A DNA stretch of 64,000 nucleotides from Lentihominibacter hominis. GTDB lineage: Bacteria > Bacillota > Clostridia > Peptostreptococcales > Anaerovoracaceae. The stretch is taken from the NCBI RefSeq assembly GCF_014385065.1, contig NZ_JACRTA010000001.1, forward strand, positions 682,001 to 746,000, read 5' to 3'. The position numbers were made by a program, and so were the translations under genes. The notes beneath the pieces are model-generated. The model had not been told where the DNA came from. It saw nothing but the letters and a program-made list of their open reading frames with translations, and made no database searches. Positions 24,993 to 36,702 of the stretch are shown in pieces; positions within the stretch are counted from its first letter, which is position 1, and each line of letters opens with the position of its first letter.

Positions 24993-26063
24993 TTAAATAG
25001 CTTCCACTATCAAGTCTCCTGTTTTTACTGTTCCAATGGCGTTTTCCCCTTCCTTTGCTATGTCCGAAGTTCTGTATCCGTCAGCAAGCACTTTCTTCAC
25101 CGCAGACTCAACAGCATCAGCCTCATCGCTAAGACCGAAAGTATATCTGAGCATCATCGCAGAAGACAGAATAGTAGCCATAGGATTCGCCATATCTTTT
25201 CCTGCTATATCAGGAGCAGAGCCATGCACAGGTTCATACATGCCAAAATTCCCTGTAGCCAGACTAGCCGAAGGCAGCATACCTATAGAACCTGTTATCA
25301 TACTTGCTTCATCAGAAAGAATATCTCCGAAGATATTGCTGGTTACGATAACATCAAACTGCTTGGGATTTCTCACCATCTGCATTGCAGCGTTGTCTAT
25401 ATAAAGGTTATTCAGCTCTACCTCAGGATATTTTTCGCCGACCTCTGCAACAACACGTCTCCACAGACGTGAGCTTTCCAGCACATTAGCCTTATCGACA
25501 CTGGTAACTTTCTTATTTCTCTTCATAGCCATATCAAAAGCCACTTCTGCGATCCTGCGAACCTCTTCTTCGGCATATTGCTCCACATCATAAGCGGCAA
25601 GTCCCATATCGGTATCTTTAGTTCCTTTTTCCCCGAAATATATACCGCCGGTAAGTTCTCTTACCACCACTATATCAAGACCGCCTTCTACGATCTCGGC
25701 CTTAAGAGGGCACGCTTCAGCTAAATCTTCGAACAATAGAGCAGGTCTGAGATTCGCAAAAAGTCCAAGCTCTTTTCTCAGTCCCAAAAGAGCCATCTCC
25801 GGTCGTTCACTTCCGGGCAGAGTATCCCATTTCCACCCTCCTACAGCCCCCAGAAGTACCGCATCACTTGCTCTGCATGTATCTATCGTCTCCTGCGGCA
25901 AACACGTCCCCGAAGCATCAATAGCACACCCCCCTGCCAAAACCTCAGTATATTCAAATTTATGTCCGAATTTTTCCCCAACTTTATCTAAAACTCTAAT
26001 GGTCTGCCCAATTACTTCCGGACCTATCCCATCACCCGGAACTATTGCTATCTTATAATTCAT
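24993..26063 (-). CDS. leuB: 3-isopropylmalate dehydrogenase
   Basis: Third step of leucine synthesis, NAD-dependent oxidation of 3-isopropylmalate to 2-oxoisocaproate precursor. 356 aa, standard length. Motifs: [14 protein letters not shown] at the N-terminus, [38 protein letters not shown] and [13 protein letters not shown]. Two adjacent ATGs occur; the second is six bases after AAGGAGG and is chosen over the first at three. Last gene of leuA-leuC-leuD-leuB, 11 bp after leuD. Confidence 0.95.
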   Translation of the reverse strand: MNYKIAIVPGDGIGPEVIGQTIRVLDKVGEKFGHKFEYTEVLAGGCAIDASGTCLPQETIDTCRASDAVLLGAVGGWKWDTLPGSERPEMALLGLRKELGLFANLRPALLFEDLAEACPLKAEIVEGGLDIVVVRELTGGIYFGEKGTKDTDMGLAAYDVEQYAEEEVRRIAEVAFDMAMKRNKKVTSVDKANVLESSRLWRRVVAEVGEKYPEVELNNLYIDNAAMQMVRNPKQFDVIVTSNIFGDILSDEASMITGSIGMLPSASLATGNFGMYEPVHGSAPDIAGKDMANPMATILSSAMMLRYTFGLSDEADAVESAVKKVLADGYRTSDIAKEGENAIGTVKTGDLIVEAI

Positions 26064-26074
26064 CATGTTCCTCC

Positions 26075-26557
26075 TTATGCTTTGAGACTGTTCATCAGTC
26101 CGCCTTTTGCCATAATATCTTTGATAAAATCGGGAAACGGCAGCGCCTGGTATGTCTCGCCTTTCGTCTCATTAGTAATAACACCTGTATCAAAATCCAC
26201 TGTAACCTCGTCCCCGTTTTCTATCTTTTCACTTGCCTCAGGACACTCCAGAATAGGAAGTCCTATATTTATGGAATTTCTGTAAAATATCCTGGCAAAT
26301 GTTTTAGCTATAACGCAGTCTATACCACTTGCTTTTATAGCAATAGGAGCATGCTCTCTGGAAGATCCGCAGCCAAAGTTTTCTCCTCCGACCATAATAT
26401 CTCCCGCTTTCACTTTATTTACGAAATCAGCATCTATGTCCTCCATGCAATGGCTTGCCAGCTCTTTATGGTCAGCAGTGTTGAGATGTCTTGCCGGGAT
26501 TATAACGTCTGTATCTACATTATCTCCATATTTATGAACTTTTCCTTGCGCTTTCAT
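26075..26557 (-). CDS. leuD: 3-isopropylmalate dehydratase small subunit
   Basis: Swivelling subunit of the isopropylmalate isomerase, partner of LeuC. 160 aa, the short type common in clostridia. Motifs: [17 protein letters not shown] at about 9-25 and [18 protein letters not shown] at about 57-74. Located between leuC and leuB. Confidence 0.94.
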   Translation of the reverse strand: MKAQGKVHKYGDNVDTDVIIPARHLNTADHKELASHCMEDIDADFVNKVKAGDIMVGGENFGCGSSREHAPIAIKASGIDCVIAKTFARIFYRNSINIGLPILECPEASEKIENGDEVTVDFDTGVITNETKGETYQALPFPDFIKDIMAKGGLMNSLKA

Positions 26558-26590
26558 ATTTTTTCCTCCTTTGATAACCTTAATTAAAAG

Positions 26591-27850
26591 TTACAATTCA
26601 TCAGGTCCGCTTATTTTTCCCGTTACAGCTGATGCGGCTGCCACTGCAGGACTTGCCAGATAAACTTCTGATTTAACATGCCCCATTCTTCCTACAAAAT
26701 TTCTGTTAGTAGTTGCGACACATCGCTCTCCTTCTGCCAGGATTCCCATATGTCCTCCGAGACATGGACCGCATGTAGGAGTAGAGACCACGCATCCTGC
26801 ATCAATGAATATATCAAGATAACCATTTTTGATACATTCTTTATATATCTGCTGAGTTGCCGGTATAATTATAGCTCTTACATCATCATGAACTTTTCTT
26901 CCTTTTAGGATCTCTGCAGCCAAAGCCATATCTTCCAGCCTTCCGTTTGTACATGAACCTATGACTACCTGATTGATACCGATATCCCCTACCTCATCTA
27001 TAGTTCTTGTGTTTTCAGGCAGATGAGGGAAAGATACAGTAGGCCGCAAAATCGAAAGATCTATGTCATATTCTTCTGCATATTCAGCATCATCATCAGG
27101 AGCATAGACTTTCCATTCACCCTTTACTCTGTCTTTCATATACTTCTCGGTGATTTCGTCAACCATAAATATCCCGTTTTTAGCTCCCGCCTCTATTGCC
27201 ATATTGGCTATGCAAAGCCTGTCATCCATTGAAAGAGAAGCAAGACCTTCTCCCATGAATTCCATGGATCTGTAAAGAGCTCCATCCACACCTATCATGC
27301 CAATTATATGCAAAATGACATCTTTTCCCGTAACGTTTTCGGCAAGACTACCTTTAAGATTGAATTTTATGGCTTCAGGAACTTTGAACCACGCCTGACC
27401 CGTAGCCATTCCCGCAGCCATATCAGTGCTTCCCACACCTGTGGAAAAAGCACCCAATGCACCATATGTACATGTATGTGAGTCAGCCCCGATTATGCAG
27501 TCCCCGGCCTTTACAATACCCTGCTCCGGCAAAAGCGCATGCTCAATCCCCATTCTTCCCACATCATAAAAATGTTTTACATCAAACCTTCTGGCAAAAG
27601 TCCTGCACTGCATACACTGTTCAGCTGCCTTTATATCCTTGTTAGGGGTAAAGTGATCCATTACAAGAGAAATCTTCTCCCTGTCAAAGACACCGTCAAA
27701 GCCTGCCCTTTCAAATTCGTTCACCGCAACAGGTGTTGTTATATCATTTCCTAAAACCATATCAAGATCAGCCATAATAAGCTGTCCCGCAGATACGCTG
27801 CCAAGACCGGCATGAGCAGCCAGAATCTTTTGAGTCATTGTCATCCCCAT
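26591..27850 (-). CDS. leuC: 3-isopropylmalate dehydratase large subunit
   Basis: Aconitase-family subunit binding a [4Fe-4S] cluster. 419 aa, the short two-subunit type paired with LeuD. Motifs: [33 protein letters not shown] and [14 protein letters not shown], giving three cluster cysteines. AGGAGG lies seven bases before the ATG. Confidence 0.94.
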   Translation of the reverse strand: MGMTMTQKILAAHAGLGSVSAGQLIMADLDMVLGNDITTPVAVNEFERAGFDGVFDREKISLVMDHFTPNKDIKAAEQCMQCRTFARRFDVKHFYDVGRMGIEHALLPEQGIVKAGDCIIGADSHTCTYGALGAFSTGVGSTDMAAGMATGQAWFKVPEAIKFNLKGSLAENVTGKDVILHIIGMIGVDGALYRSMEFMGEGLASLSMDDRLCIANMAIEAGAKNGIFMVDEITEKYMKDRVKGEWKVYAPDDDAEYAEEYDIDLSILRPTVSFPHLPENTRTIDEVGDIGINQVVIGSCTNGRLEDMALAAEILKGRKVHDDVRAIIIPATQQIYKECIKNGYLDIFIDAGCVVSTPTCGPCLGGHMGILAEGERCVATTNRNFVGRMGHVKSEVYLASPAVAAASAVTGKISGPDEL

Positions 27851-27889
27851 ATCATTTCCTCCTATTTATTTCCTGTAAACATAACCAAA

Positions 27890-29590
27890 CTATTCTACAA
27901 AGTGATCTTTTTTATTCTGTCTGTTGAGAGCGCTTACCAAGGCATTTACCGATGCCAGTATTATATCTTCATGAGTTCCCACTCCCCAGAACACATCTCC
28001 GTTTTTATCTTCTATACATACATACGCTGCGGCCTTGGAACTGGACTCAGATGAAAGCGCATGCTCCGAATATGTTATGAATTTGTAATCAAATGTATAA
28101 GGCGACATTTTAAGAGCATTGCTTATAGCGTCCAGGCGTCCGTTTCCAACCGCCTCAAACTGATACACTTTGCCGGCTATCCGTACCTTTATATCTGCTA
28201 TCATACCATCGTTGGCTTTAAAATCCGAAGCCTTTCTGAATGCCGCATCAGTGATATCTATAGGATCGAAAACATTCACATATTCTCTGGCAAAAGCCTG
28301 ATACACTTCCACAGGCGTAAGCTCCTTATGTTCTTTATCAGAAATATCCTTCACCATATATCCGATTTCTTCTCTCATCTGCTGAGGAATCATATATCCG
28401 AAATTATTCTCCAGAATATACGCAACGCCGCCTTTTCCTGACTGACTGTTGATACGAATAACATCAGCTTCATATTCTCTGCCCACATCCTGCGGATCAA
28501 GCGGCAAATACGGAACAGACCATGTCTTGAGATCCTTCTCTTTATGCCATCTCATTCCCTTGGCAATAGCATCCTGATGTGAACCCGAGAATGCGGCGAA
28601 TACCAACTGTCCGCCGTAAGGCTGTCTCGGATGAACTTTCATATCCGTATATTTCTCATATGTCTCGACAACTTCAGGCATATTGGAAAAATCAAGCTGA
28701 GGATCGACACCGTGACAGAACATATTCATCGCCAGCGTCACAACGTCTACATTCCCTGTTCTCTCTCCATTGCCGAAAAGCGTCCCCTCTATCCTATCGC
28801 CTCCTGCAAGAAGCCCCAGTTCGGCATCAGCTACTGCAGTTCCTCTGTCATTATGAGGATGAAGAGAAACTATAACATTCTCCCTGTTATGAAGATTAGC
28901 ACACATATACTCTATCTGAGAAGCATATACGTGAGGCATAGACATCTCCACCGTTCCCGGCAGATTAATGATGACTTTATTATCAGCTGTCGGCTCCCAT
29001 ATATCTATGACTGCATTACAGATATCCGCCGCAAAATCCACTTCCGTACCGGTAAAACTCTCCGGTGAATATTCAAAAGAAAATTCCGTCTCCGGATTCT
29101 GAGCCGCATATTCTTTCATGAGAGCAGCTCCATCGGTGGCGATCTTTATGATTTCAGGTTTTTCTTTCTTAAACACCTGTTCTCTCTGAGCCAATGATGT
29201 GGAATTGTAAAGATGTACTATAGCCTTTTTCACACCTTTCAGCGATTCAAAAGTCTTCTTTATTATGTGCTTTCTCGACTGAGTCAACACTTGAACCGTA
29301 ACATCATCCGGAATCAAATTTTCATCTACCAATTTTCTCAAAAACTGATATTCTGTCTTTGATGCTGCCGGGAACCCAACCTCAATCTGTTTAAATCCTA
29401 TCTTGACCAAATATTTAAAGAATTCCACCTTTTCTTCCAGACTCATAGGCACTATAAGAGCCTGATTCCCGTCTCTAAGGTCTACACTGCACCATATAGG
29501 GGCCTTTTCAACATGATCTTTTTTCACCCATTCGTTGTGAGGTTTATCAGGAGGAAAATACCCCACCTTATATTTATTGTAGTTTTTCAT
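27890..29590 (-). CDS. leuA: 2-isopropylmalate synthase, long type
   Basis: Condenses acetyl-CoA with 2-oxoisovalerate, committing flux to leucine. 566 aa, the long LeuA type shared with yeast and actinobacteria. DRE-TIM barrel signature WCSVDLRDGNQALIVPMS at about 33-50, HPHNDRGTAVADAELG near 245, and a C-terminal regulatory domain from about 430 (leucine feedback expected). First gene of the leu operon, preceded by a T-box leader, so controlled by tRNA-Leu charging. Confidence 0.95.
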   Translation of the reverse strand: MKNYNKYKVGYFPPDKPHNEWVKKDHVEKAPIWCSVDLRDGNQALIVPMSLEEKVEFFKYLVKIGFKQIEVGFPAASKTEYQFLRKLVDENLIPDDVTVQVLTQSRKHIIKKTFESLKGVKKAIVHLYNSTSLAQREQVFKKEKPEIIKIATDGAALMKEYAAQNPETEFSFEYSPESFTGTEVDFAADICNAVIDIWEPTADNKVIINLPGTVEMSMPHVYASQIEYMCANLHNRENVIVSLHPHNDRGTAVADAELGLLAGGDRIEGTLFGNGERTGNVDVVTLAMNMFCHGVDPQLDFSNMPEVVETYEKYTDMKVHPRQPYGGQLVFAAFSGSHQDAIAKGMRWHKEKDLKTWSVPYLPLDPQDVGREYEADVIRINSQSGKGGVAYILENNFGYMIPQQMREEIGYMVKDISDKEHKELTPVEVYQAFAREYVNVFDPIDITDAAFRKASDFKANDGMIADIKVRIAGKVYQFEAVGNGRLDAISNALKMSPYTFDYKFITYSEHALSSESSSKAAAYVCIEDKNGDVFWGVGTHEDIILASVNALVSALNRQNKKDHFVE

Positions 29591-29639
29591 AATTCTTTCC
29601 TTTCTTCAACTGTATGATAGTACAATTCCAAACAAAGTC

Positions 29640-29712
29640 GGCCGCGCCAACTCTTTTAGCGGCCAGACATCGCCACATCTTATCAGTATCGCAGGCGATA
29701 CTTCCCGATGTG
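29640..29712 (-). other. Structured segment between T-box terminator and leuA
   Basis: After the T-box terminator the transcript can form a two-part stem, CACATC/GATGTG enclosing GTATCGC-CT-GCGATAC, and then a GC stem GGCCGC/GCGGCC. This is extra to the usual T-box and precedes the leuA ribosome site by about 50 nt. No T run follows either hairpin. Role unknown. Confidence 0.5.
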
Positions 29713-29713
29713 A

Positions 29714-29980
29714 TAAAAAAAGCCTTCATCTCAAATATAAGAGACGAAGGCATAAGCTTCCGCGGTACCACTCTTATTGGCATGCTGTTTCGGCTTCCGC
29801 CGTTTCAGAACTGTTAAAAAATCATAAATTCAGCATCTTCTGAAAAATCACATACCCACTTAAGGTTTGACACTCCCGGCCGAGACATCTGAATCCATAT
29901 ACAGTCTTGCACCATCCGACTGCTCGCTGAAATATTTTCATCAAATTTATTCCGTTCATCGCGTCTGTATTTACATGTAT
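29714..29980 (-). promoter_or_regulatory. T-box leader of the leu operon
   Basis: tRNA-sensing leader. The T-box sequence AAGAGTGGTACCGCGG (29760-29775) is intact and is followed by the terminator GCCTTCGTCTC / GAGATGAAGGC with eight T (29714-29751). Stem I is recognisable upstream from GCGAGCAGTCGGATGGTGCAAGACTG (29900-29925 region). A CTC leucine codon lies where the specifier is expected, just before GGCCGGGAGTG, but I cannot fix the specifier loop by eye. Confidence 0.88.
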
Positions 29981-29986
29981 GGTACT

Positions 29987-30015
29987 AATATATAATAATG
30001 TAAAGTCTTTGTCAA
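29987..30015 (-). promoter_or_regulatory. Promoter of the T-box-leu operon
   Basis: TTGACA, 17 bp, TATATT on the minus strand, immediately upstream of the T-box leader. Confidence 0.75.
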
Positions 30016-30099
30016 CAGAAAAAATCATTACCGCCGGCATAATCGTTAATTCGTTGTTCCTCACTTCGTTCGAAACCCCAGCTAAAGCCACTATAAAGC

Positions 30100-30142
30100 A
30101 AAATCTATGCAGATGATTCCGAGGAACATCTGCATAGATTTT
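30100..30142. terminator. Terminator after the second saccharopine-dehydrogenase-like gene
   Basis: Perfect 16-bp stem AAAATCTATGCAGATG / CATCTGCATAGATTTT, functional in either direction, 12 bp after the stop codon. From here to the leu promoter (30016-30099) I see nothing else. Confidence 0.85.
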
Positions 30143-30153
30143 ATAGGGTAAGT

Positions 30154-31386
30154 CTATATTTCTTTTATCTTTGTTTCCATTATTATATCCAGCTCTTTTG
30201 CATACTCAAAATACTTATCCACCTTGTCAAGAGGCAGCATATCCGATGAAATAAGACCTGTCATATCAAAGTCATCATTTACAAACATCTTTGAAAACAG
30301 ATATCCACCCTGACCCGTAAGATACATTTCTCCTGTCATTCCTGCTTTTTCAAAGGCTTCGGCAAGCCCCGGCGAGAACACGTGGTTTTCAACGAGAATA
30401 TCCTTACCGTCTTTCTTTCCGTATGCTTCTATAACCATACAGCCGTCATCGCAGACGATTCCTTCATCTATTATCTCCTGAATTTCATGTCTGAATTTAG
30501 GCGGTTTTGGAATATGATTTATTATCACATCAAACGGCTCCACCATGCTGCCCTTGATGTCTTCCTTTTCATGTCCGAGAAGACCCGCTCTATACAGAGG
30601 TCTGGCAAAGTCCATACCAACTCCGGCATACTTAAAGTAAGCATTTTTACAGCCCTTGAAATATTTTTCCGCATTAAGTCCATACTGTACCGGTTCATCA
30701 TGGCAGTGATTCTGGAATGTTACAGGCTTATCCATATAATCGTACTGTCTCACGATAGGATCTGCAAACGGCTCTTTTACAAAAATTTCACCGTTTTCAT
30801 ATGTATACGCAGGCTCCATCATATCCTGGAGAGCTGTTTCCGGCGACCACCAGAAGGGCTGAAATCTTTCAGCTTCAACACCTTCCCATACTATGTTGTA
30901 GATAGTCTCGCATGAGTCCAGATGCTTCATTGCGGCTCTTGTAGCACAGCAGATAAGTCCCGGAGCAGAGCCTGTTCCTATGATAGCAAGTTTTCCTATT
31001 TCCTTGAACTTAGGTCCGTACACTTCAAACTGGTATTTCATACCTCTTATCCATCCGAGATTTACATCTTCATCAAAAGCAGTGGAGGAGGAAAAATCCT
31101 GATAATTTGCTTTTACCGCCAGCGCTGCGTCCAGCACATTTTTACCGAATTCAAGGGGCAGTGCATTCACAATAAGATCCGCACCCTGCGCGCATTCTAT
31201 AAGACTGTTGACATCATATGCATCACATTGCGCACCTTTTGCCTTTTTCAAGCCGCTTACAAGCTCATCAACCGCTGCTTTATTATAGTCGGCGCAGATG
31301 ATTTCTCCAACCGTCGACTCTTCATCAAGTCTTCTTGCCACTGTCGTTCCCTGTGCCCCGGTTCCTATTATTACTACTTTTTTCAT
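30154..31386 (-). CDS. Saccharopine dehydrogenase-family oxidoreductase, second copy
   Basis: 410 aa paralogue of 23298-24596. N-terminal VIIGTGAQGTTVARRL gives the dinucleotide-binding glycine motif; long blocks such as GPKFKEIGKLAI then GTGSAPGLICCATR and EGILSS-like C-terminal residues are shared with the other copy. It lacks that copy's 22-residue insertion. Start preceded by GAGAAGG. It is a single-gene unit with its own terminator directly upstream of the leu operon. Reaction unknown; NAD(P)-linked amine or imine chemistry is likely from the family. Confidence 0.75.
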   Translation of the reverse strand: MKKVVIIGTGAQGTTVARRLDEESTVGEIICADYNKAAVDELVSGLKKAKGAQCDAYDVNSLIECAQGADLIVNALPLEFGKNVLDAALAVKANYQDFSSSTAFDEDVNLGWIRGMKYQFEVYGPKFKEIGKLAIIGTGSAPGLICCATRAAMKHLDSCETIYNIVWEGVEAERFQPFWWSPETALQDMMEPAYTYENGEIFVKEPFADPIVRQYDYMDKPVTFQNHCHDEPVQYGLNAEKYFKGCKNAYFKYAGVGMDFARPLYRAGLLGHEKEDIKGSMVEPFDVIINHIPKPPKFRHEIQEIIDEGIVCDDGCMVIEAYGKKDGKDILVENHVFSPGLAEAFEKAGMTGEMYLTGQGGYLFSKMFVNDDFDMTGLISSDMLPLDKVDKYFEYAKELDIIMETKIKEI

Positions 31387-31483
31387 TATGCTACCTTCTC
31401 TTTCATTGAATTATCTGCTTATATGGTAGCCGAAAAAAATATCAGCTTCAATCGACGTATTTTCTATCTTTGCCAATAGAATA

Positions 31484-31528
31484 GGCAGGGACTCAATTTC
31501 TGTATCTTATAGAAACTATGCCCCTGCC
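31484..31528. repeat. Inverted repeat between AraC gene and saccharopine-dehydrogenase-like gene
   Basis: GGCAGGG / CCCTGCC enclosing TTTCT...AGAAA. Between the AraC stop (31564) and the dehydrogenase promoter region on the minus strand; probably a terminator although no T run follows on that strand. Confidence 0.5.
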
Positions 31529-31563
31529 AATCTTACGTTTTTATTTCGTTATCTTGTCAATTT

Positions 31564-32982
31564 TTATGAAAATCTTAATGCCATCCTTATATTTTTAGAG
31601 CTTACCATGTGTGAGATGCGATTCATCAGTTTTCTTACATTTACCGCATCGGCGAAATCATCAAAGCATACAACAAATCTACATCTTGGCAGAAAATCCG
31701 CAGCGTCACTTTCATTCAATGCGTGTACAAAATACTCCAAAACGCTTTCCCATTCATCTACGGAATGTTCAGGAAAATATATTTCTATATAAAGCAGCAG
31801 CGACATTTTCTTTGCACCCTTAACAACCATTTCCACAAACTCCATGTCCATATTAATGTTGCCACCGTCTATATCTACCACAGCCCTGTCAAAAAGAGGG
31901 AGATATATCTCTTTTAATCCTGCCTCCAGATGGTTTTCCTTTATCATCTCCTGTTTTATCTTACTGCCGGAATATTTTCCTATCTGCAGCTCATACTTTT
32001 GCCGCCAGTTTTCTTTCTTCTCCGAATCCTGCATAAAGCTGGCTTTGTTTTCATCCATGTTGGCATATATCAGTGTCCGTCCGAATTTTGAAAGAATTTC
32101 GGCTTCGCTATATTCTTTTACAGACGTTCCTTCGGCTTTATATTTTTCATATTCCTTCTTGTGCTGGGATGGTGTTTTTTCATACCATTTTTTAAAGCCT
32201 TTGTAAATATATTTTGAATCAGAAAAGCCGCAATTAAATGAAATCTCATTAATGCTTTTATTGCTGGTCAGCATCATCTTCTCTGCCCGCTCGCTTCTTA
32301 CAGATGTAATATAATCTGTAAGGTTCATGTTGGTAAGATTCTTCCAGAACTGAGAAATATAATTTCTTCCTACGAACTCTTTCTGCGCCAGGTCATTAAG
32401 ATCCAGTTTCTCTCCGTACTTTGTATCTATGAGCTTTACTATCCTGTAATACCTTTGCAACTGACTGTTCGGAATCTCCTTTCCGTTATGATAATGAGCA
32501 AAATCGTATTTATTTATGAAAATATCCATCAGCTGCTTCGCAAAACCATCTATTTTCTTTGGATCACTGTCATCTTTAGCTGCCTCCAGGACGATATCAA
32601 TAATGAGATTTCTCACTTCCGGCGAGCATTTCTCCTGAAGGCTGTTTGCATTAAAGCTTTCACAGGCAAAATATATATACTGAACATACTCACATTGCTT
32701 CTCAAAATGCGATAGGTTCAGATACAGAGAAAGAACCAGATTCTCACCCCTTCCTTTTATATAATGAATATCGCCTTTGTTTATCACAGTGAAATCATTT
32801 TTTTCCAAATGAAATTTATCATAAGTGGACAATATGTTTATATCGCCCTTAAGCACAAACAGCAGTTCTATACAATCCTCATGATAATGGGGCTCATACC
32901 TGTCTATATTATATACTCTTACAGCCACAGACGTACCGGGTATATAGTTTACATTCTCTTTTTCTATCATAAATTTTACCAC
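31564..32982 (-). CDS. AraC-family regulator with GH39-like C-terminal fragment
   Basis: 472 aa. N-terminal cupin domain at about 10-105 (YEPHYHEDCIELLFVLKGDI), two AraC helix-turn-helices at about 185-285 (GRNYISQFWKNLTNMNLTDY, then SINEISFNCGFSDSKYIYKGFKKWYEKTPSQHKK split by eye). Residues 300-472 look like the N-terminal half of a GH39 glycosidase barrel (FVEMVVKGAKKMSLLLYIE, then SVDEWESVLEYFVHAL) but end in CRFVVCFDD where active enzymes have a WNEP-type catalytic motif. The start is GTG; an ATG four codons in is possible. Divergent from the ilv operon, 285 bp away. Confidence 0.75.
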   Translation of the reverse strand: MVKFMIEKENVNYIPGTSVAVRVYNIDRYEPHYHEDCIELLFVLKGDINILSTYDKFHLEKNDFTVINKGDIHYIKGRGENLVLSLYLNLSHFEKQCEYVQYIYFACESFNANSLQEKCSPEVRNLIIDIVLEAAKDDSDPKKIDGFAKQLMDIFINKYDFAHYHNGKEIPNSQLQRYYRIVKLIDTKYGEKLDLNDLAQKEFVGRNYISQFWKNLTNMNLTDYITSVRSERAEKMMLTSNKSINEISFNCGFSDSKYIYKGFKKWYEKTPSQHKKEYEKYKAEGTSVKEYSEAEILSKFGRTLIYANMDENKASFMQDSEKKENWRQKYELQIGKYSGSKIKQEMIKENHLEAGLKEIYLPLFDRAVVDIDGGNINMDMEFVEMVVKGAKKMSLLLYIEIYFPEHSVDEWESVLEYFVHALNESDAADFLPRCRFVVCFDDFADAVNVRKLMNRISHMVSSKNIRMALRFS

Positions 32983-33196
32983 TACACTTCTCTTAAGAAA
33001 TCATCCTGTGCTTTCATTATATAACTTTCTTTTGCTTTTACAAATAGAGATTTTTCGTATTCTGTTTTTAACTTCCTCAAATCTCATGGCATAAATCATT
33101 TTTACGATCAAAACAAAAAAAATAGATTTTTTGTTTTTAAAAACTATGTTTTTATATTTTCTTTGTATTTTTATAACAATTTCTACAAAAAACATG

Positions 33197-33224
33197 TTGA
33201 TTTTATTTCTAAACCATATATAAT
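33197..33224 (+). promoter_or_regulatory. Promoter of the ilv operon
   Basis: TTGATT, 16 bp, TATAAT, about 45 nt before ilvB. The rest of the AraC-ilvB gap is very AT-rich; I find no T-box or terminator there. Confidence 0.55.
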
Positions 33225-33267
33225 AAGTGTAATGAAATAACAAATCAATTTACAGAAGGAGGAAAAA

Positions 33268-34929
33268 ATGAGAGTTACAGGATCACAACTGGTTGCTGAG
33301 ATCTTATTAGAACACAGCGTAGACACTATATTCGGATATCCCGGAGGTGCGGCGCTGAATCTATACGACGCATTATACGAATACAGAGATAAGATAAAGC
33401 ACGTATTGACAGCTCATGAACAAGGCGCAGCTCATGCTGCCGACGGATATTACAGGGCAACAGGTAAAACAGGCGTCGTCTTTGCTACCAGCGGTCCCGG
33501 AGCAACTAATCTGGTGACAGGTATCGCCACAGCGTTTATGGACAGTATACCTATGATAGCCATAACTGCCAACGTACCTGACAGTCTTATCGGCAGAGAT
33601 GCATTTCAGGAAATATGCATAACAGGAATAACCATGCCGATAACAAAGCATACCTTCTTTGTCAATAGAATAGAAGATCTGGCAGATGCCATGAGAAACG
33701 CCTTCAGGATCGCTAACAGCGGAAGAAAAGGACCTGTTCTCATCGACATCACCAAGGATGTCACTGCAGCAATGACAGACTACAAACCCGAAAAACCGCT
33801 TCCTCTCAACCCTCGGCCGGTATTCACCGACAAAGAGGTTCAGGAAGTGGCTTCCATGATCAATTCATCAGAAAAACCTATCGTATATTTTGGAGGCGGC
33901 GTAGCTGCAGCAGGCGCAGGCGAAGAACTCAATGCGCTTTTGGAAACTGCCGATATCCCCGCTACATATACATTGATGGCAGCCGGAATACTGGGGTATG
34001 AGAATCCGAGAAATCTCGGCCTTATAGGAATGCACGGAAGCATCGCAGCTAACAGGGCTGTAGACAGAGCTGATCTGGTAATCGCATTAGGAGCCAGATT
34101 CAGCGACCGAGTGGCTCTTAATCCAGAAAAATTCGCCAAGAAAGCTCATAAAATACAGATTGATATAGATACAAGCGAGCTGAACAAAAACGTCCTCGTA
34201 GATTTAGGGGTAACTGCCGATGTAAAAGAATTTCTTACTAAACTTCTGCCTCTGATCAAGAAAAAAGACCATAAGGAATGGGTATCTCAGGCAACAGAAT
34301 GGAAAAAGAAGACAGGAGATGTGAAGTGTCAGGGAGCTGACCTTCATCCAAGTGAGATCGTACATGCAGTATGCGATCTTACAGATAAGGAAACCATTTA
34401 TGTTACCGATGTAGGTCAGCATCAGATGTGGGCGGCTCAATATCTGAAACATGACAAGACCAAAGATTTCATCACAAGCGGAGGTCTGGGAACGATGGGA
34501 TTCGGCTACGGCGCAGCTATAGGAGCTCAGATCGGATGCCCTGACAAAAGAGTCGTTCATTTCACAGGAGACGGTTCTTTCCATATGAACTTGAATGAAG
34601 CATGTACGGCAGTCAGCCAAGAGCTTCCCATCATAACTATCATAATGAATAATCAGGTTCTCGGCATGGTATACCAGTGGCAGACATCTTTTTACGGAAA
34701 AAGATACGCAGCCACAACACCTGAAAGAAAAACAAACTTCTCTAAACTGGCAGAAGCTTTCGGAGCAAAGGGTTTCACCGCGTCCAATCCCAAAGAATTC
34801 GAAGAAGCTTTCAAAAAAGCTTTGCAGGAAAAGGGACCTGTATGGATCGACTGCGCTATAGCAAGAGATGAACGAGTTCTTCCTATGATCCCGGGCGGAG
34901 GAACTATCGAAGATATGATCATAGGTTAG
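33268..34929 (+). CDS. ilvB: Acetolactate synthase catalytic subunit
   Basis: Joins two pyruvates (or pyruvate and 2-oxobutyrate) in the first common step of branched-chain synthesis; needs TPP, Mg and FAD. 553 aa. Catalytic glutamate in LTAHEQGAAHAADGY (about 47-61), GVVFATSGPGATNLVTG, and the TPP motif GDGSFHMNLNEACTAV followed by MNNQ. Start 5 bases after AGAAGGAGG. Followed by ilvN after 13 bp. Confidence 0.95.
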   Translation: MRVTGSQLVAEILLEHSVDTIFGYPGGAALNLYDALYEYRDKIKHVLTAHEQGAAHAADGYYRATGKTGVVFATSGPGATNLVTGIATAFMDSIPMIAITANVPDSLIGRDAFQEICITGITMPITKHTFFVNRIEDLADAMRNAFRIANSGRKGPVLIDITKDVTAAMTDYKPEKPLPLNPRPVFTDKEVQEVASMINSSEKPIVYFGGGVAAAGAGEELNALLETADIPATYTLMAAGILGYENPRNLGLIGMHGSIAANRAVDRADLVIALGARFSDRVALNPEKFAKKAHKIQIDIDTSELNKNVLVDLGVTADVKEFLTKLLPLIKKKDHKEWVSQATEWKKKTGDVKCQGADLHPSEIVHAVCDLTDKETIYVTDVGQHQMWAAQYLKHDKTKDFITSGGLGTMGFGYGAAIGAQIGCPDKRVVHFTGDGSFHMNLNEACTAVSQELPIITIIMNNQVLGMVYQWQTSFYGKRYAATTPERKTNFSKLAEAFGAKGFTASNPKEFEEAFKKALQEKGPVWIDCAIARDERVLPMIPGGGTIEDMIIG

Positions 34930-34942
34930 GAGGAAGACGAGT

Positions 34943-36489
<1,547 letters not shown>

Positions 36490-36574
36490 TATATTAAACA
36501 GATAAACATAAAAGAGGTTTTGCTATGGCAATTGGTCCTCGGCATTCTGAGCAGACGCATTACAAGCTCATGCC

Positions 36575-36674
36575 TGCGGAGGTTGCCTCCGCAAAATCTC
36601 TTTATTTTATTTTCCGGGAAATATCATCAAGCGATACTTCCAAAAATGCGGAAAACCGGCAAAGCCGGATTTTT
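36575..36674 (+). other. Attenuator-like hairpins between ilvC and ilvD
   Basis: Two hairpins lie in the 213-nt ilvC-ilvD gap: TGCGGAGG-TTG-CCTCCGCA at 36575-36593, and AACCGGC-AAA-GCCGG followed by ATTTTT at 36654-36674, the second ending about 28 nt before ilvD. An open frame of 63 codons with AGAGG upstream (36525-36716) runs through both; its sequence is low in recognisable features and I would not call it a protein gene without more evidence. Confidence 0.5.
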
Positions 36675-36702
36675 ACCCGAAAAACAAGAAAGGAAACGAA
36701 AA

